From Cellulophaga baltica (GTDB lineage Bacteria; Bacteroidota; Bacteroidia; Flavobacteriales; Flavobacteriaceae): a stretch of 64,000 nt of DNA. Below the pieces are notes generated by a model that worked only from the letters and a program-made list of their open reading frames with translations, made no database searches and was not told the DNA's origin. The stretch spans positions 1 to 64,000 of the forward strand of contig NZ_FNBD01000008.1 of assembly GCF_900102165.1 (NCBI RefSeq), in the 5' to 3' direction. This document shows, one piece after another, positions 62,940-64,000 of the stretch; within the stretch, counting starts at the first letter, position 1, and every line of letters starts with the position of its first letter. The position numbers and the translations under genes are program-made.

Positions 62940-64000
62940 TTGAAAAAAAACGCAAGATATCGCTCCTTATTCATCCTAATACTCACCCTAGTAGTATACT
63001 CTTGTGGGGTTTCGAAATTTATACCAGAAGACGAAGTTTTATATGCAGGTTCAGAGATACAAATAGAAACAGAAGAGGATACTGTAAAAATTAATCAAGT
63101 AGCTGAAGAATTAAATACATTAATTCCTCAAGAACCTAATACCAAGATATTAGGAATGCGACTTGGTTTATACTATCACTTTAAGGCTGAACAAGAAAAG
63201 CCAGGCTTCTTAAACAAATGGTTGAATAAAAAAATTGGTGAAGAACCTATTTATCTTTCTGATGTTGATCCGCAACGCGTAGAAAAATTAATTTTAAACA
63301 GGTTAGATAATAGAGGATTTTTCAATAGTAGGGTCACTTCACAAATAGACAAAACTCCCAAAACAGCTACTATTACTTATACAACAAAACTACCACGCCC
63401 TTATCGCCTAGAGAAATTTGACCTTCAAAAAGACTCGCTCCCTATTTATTCTGAAATTCAAGATATTTTAGCCAATACTCCCATAAAATCTGGAAATAGA
63501 TTTGATCTGGAGTTAATGAAATTTGAACGCGAACGTATCGATAATCAACTCAAGCAACGTGGTTATTATAATTTTAATGCCGATTTTCTAATTTTTGAAG
63601 CGGACACTAATAGTTATGACACCCCTAAATTTGATTTATTACTCCGCTTAAAAAAGAATACTCCTTCAAAGTCTATTATACCTTATACGATAGATTCAAT
63701 GACCGTATTCCCAAAATATACAGTGGGCGATACTACGTCTGTAGCTTATAACAGTATTGTGAATGGTATCAATTTTATTCAAGAAGAAGAATTTTTTAAG
63801 CCCAAGCAATTACAACCTTATATTCTCTTTGAAAAAGGACAAAAATATAACGCAAATACAGCAAGGCTTACTAGCAATAGGCTGTCATCTATCGGTAGTT
63901 ACAAATACGTAAATATTCAATTTAAGGAAAAGGATACCATAGCAGGCAGTGATGGTTCCGGAGCTCTAGATATGGATATATTTCTTTCTCCACTTACGAA
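62940..64000 (+). CDS. tamL: TamL/BamA-family outer-membrane protein, 5' part
   Basis: The first 353 codons of a lipidated Omp85-family protein; the gene runs off the window. The start is TTG (62940), and the signal ends in the lipobox VYSC with cysteine 22, followed by GVSKFIPEDEVLY. POTRA-type segments follow, such as VDPQRVEKLILNRLDNRGFF and ERIDNQLKQRGYYNFNADF. Bacteroidota TamL carries the lipid anchor instead of the usual secreted TamA, so this fits. It is translated with tamB from a 14-base gap. The barrel lies outside the window. Confidence 0.85.
   Translation, partial: MKKNARYRSLFILILTLVVYSCGVSKFIPEDEVLYAGSEIQIETEEDTVKINQVAEELNTLIPQEPNTKILGMRLGLYYHFKAEQEKPGFLNKWLNKKIGEEPIYLSDVDPQRVEKLILNRLDNRGFFNSRVTSQIDKTPKTATITYTTKLPRPYRLEKFDLQKDSLPIYSEIQDILANTPIKSGNRFDLELMKFERERIDNQLKQRGYYNFNADFLIFEADTNSYDTPKFDLLLRLKKNTPSKSIIPYTIDSMTVFPKYTVGDTTSVAYNSIVNGINFIQEEEFFKPKQLQPYILFEKGQKYNANTARLTSNRLSSIGSYKYVNIQFKEKDTIAGSDGSGALDMDIFLSPLT

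Overview
The window reads as a piece of a Bacteroidota chromosome, most likely a marine Flavobacteriaceae member (Cellulophaga/Maribacter-like; the genus is an inference). The support is AT-rich DNA, lipoproteins with bare SC lipoboxes, secreted proteins cleaved at FSQ/AQS-type sites, TAnnTTTG-like -7 promoter elements, several TTG starts without Shine-Dalgarno sequences, and a TamB/TamL pair of Bacteroidota type. I saw no tRNA, rRNA or CRISPR array.

Region 1 (1-6600) is accessory and decaying. It holds the right end of an IS3-family element that has removed the front of an alpha/beta-hydrolase gene. It also holds intact genes for a DUF2071 protein, a GNAT acetyltransferase, a lipoprotein and an RDD membrane protein. 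Between them lie at least four gene relics: a DUF6984-like tail, an SH3-like fragment, a small membrane gene with one internal stop, and a minus-strand membrane-protein tail.

Region 2 (6653-12829) is a tight operon: a putative metallopeptidase/vWA protein, a MoxR AAA+ ATPase and a 910-residue LRR-BRCT-LRR protein, followed by a VOC protein and a small hydrolase. The first three look like a ternary ATPase system and are the best candidate here for undescribed biology. Region 3 (13007-17747) has an EF-hand YHYH lipoprotein, a putative LAS-type peptidase, a frameshifted small gene, an SDR and a FucU-type mutarotase.

Region 4 (17802-30809) resembles a general-stress cluster: HPII-type catalase, a 50-residue Pmp3/YqaE membrane peptide, a response regulator, a YdaD-like SDR, a glycogen-branching-type GH13 enzyme, a FAD/NAD(P) protein, a SemiSWEET, a DUF421 protein and a multi-PAS histidine kinase. 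Region 5 (31330-37906) includes an agmatinase-family enzyme and a Crp/Fnr regulator. The regulator sits next to a palindrome that appears to control a GlcG-like protein, a beta-propeller/Dabb protein and an SDR gene broken by one stop codon. Region 6 (38931-43242) is a secreted redox/YHYH cluster: two thioredoxin-fold proteins, a beta-sandwich lipoprotein, a PEBP protein and a second YHYH protein.

Region 7 (46345-57764) is a molybdenum/nitrate island. It has a MOSC protein, a porin, minus-strand moaE, a ModE-type regulator and moeA, and a divergent nap operon (napD, napA, a tetraheme NapB-like cytochrome, a tetraheme lipoprotein, a four-cluster ferredoxin and an NrfD-type quinol dehydrogenase). 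A perfect Crp/Fnr-like palindrome lies midway between the two transcription units, about 41 bases from both inferred start sites. The window ends with tamB and the start of tamL, which run off the right edge.
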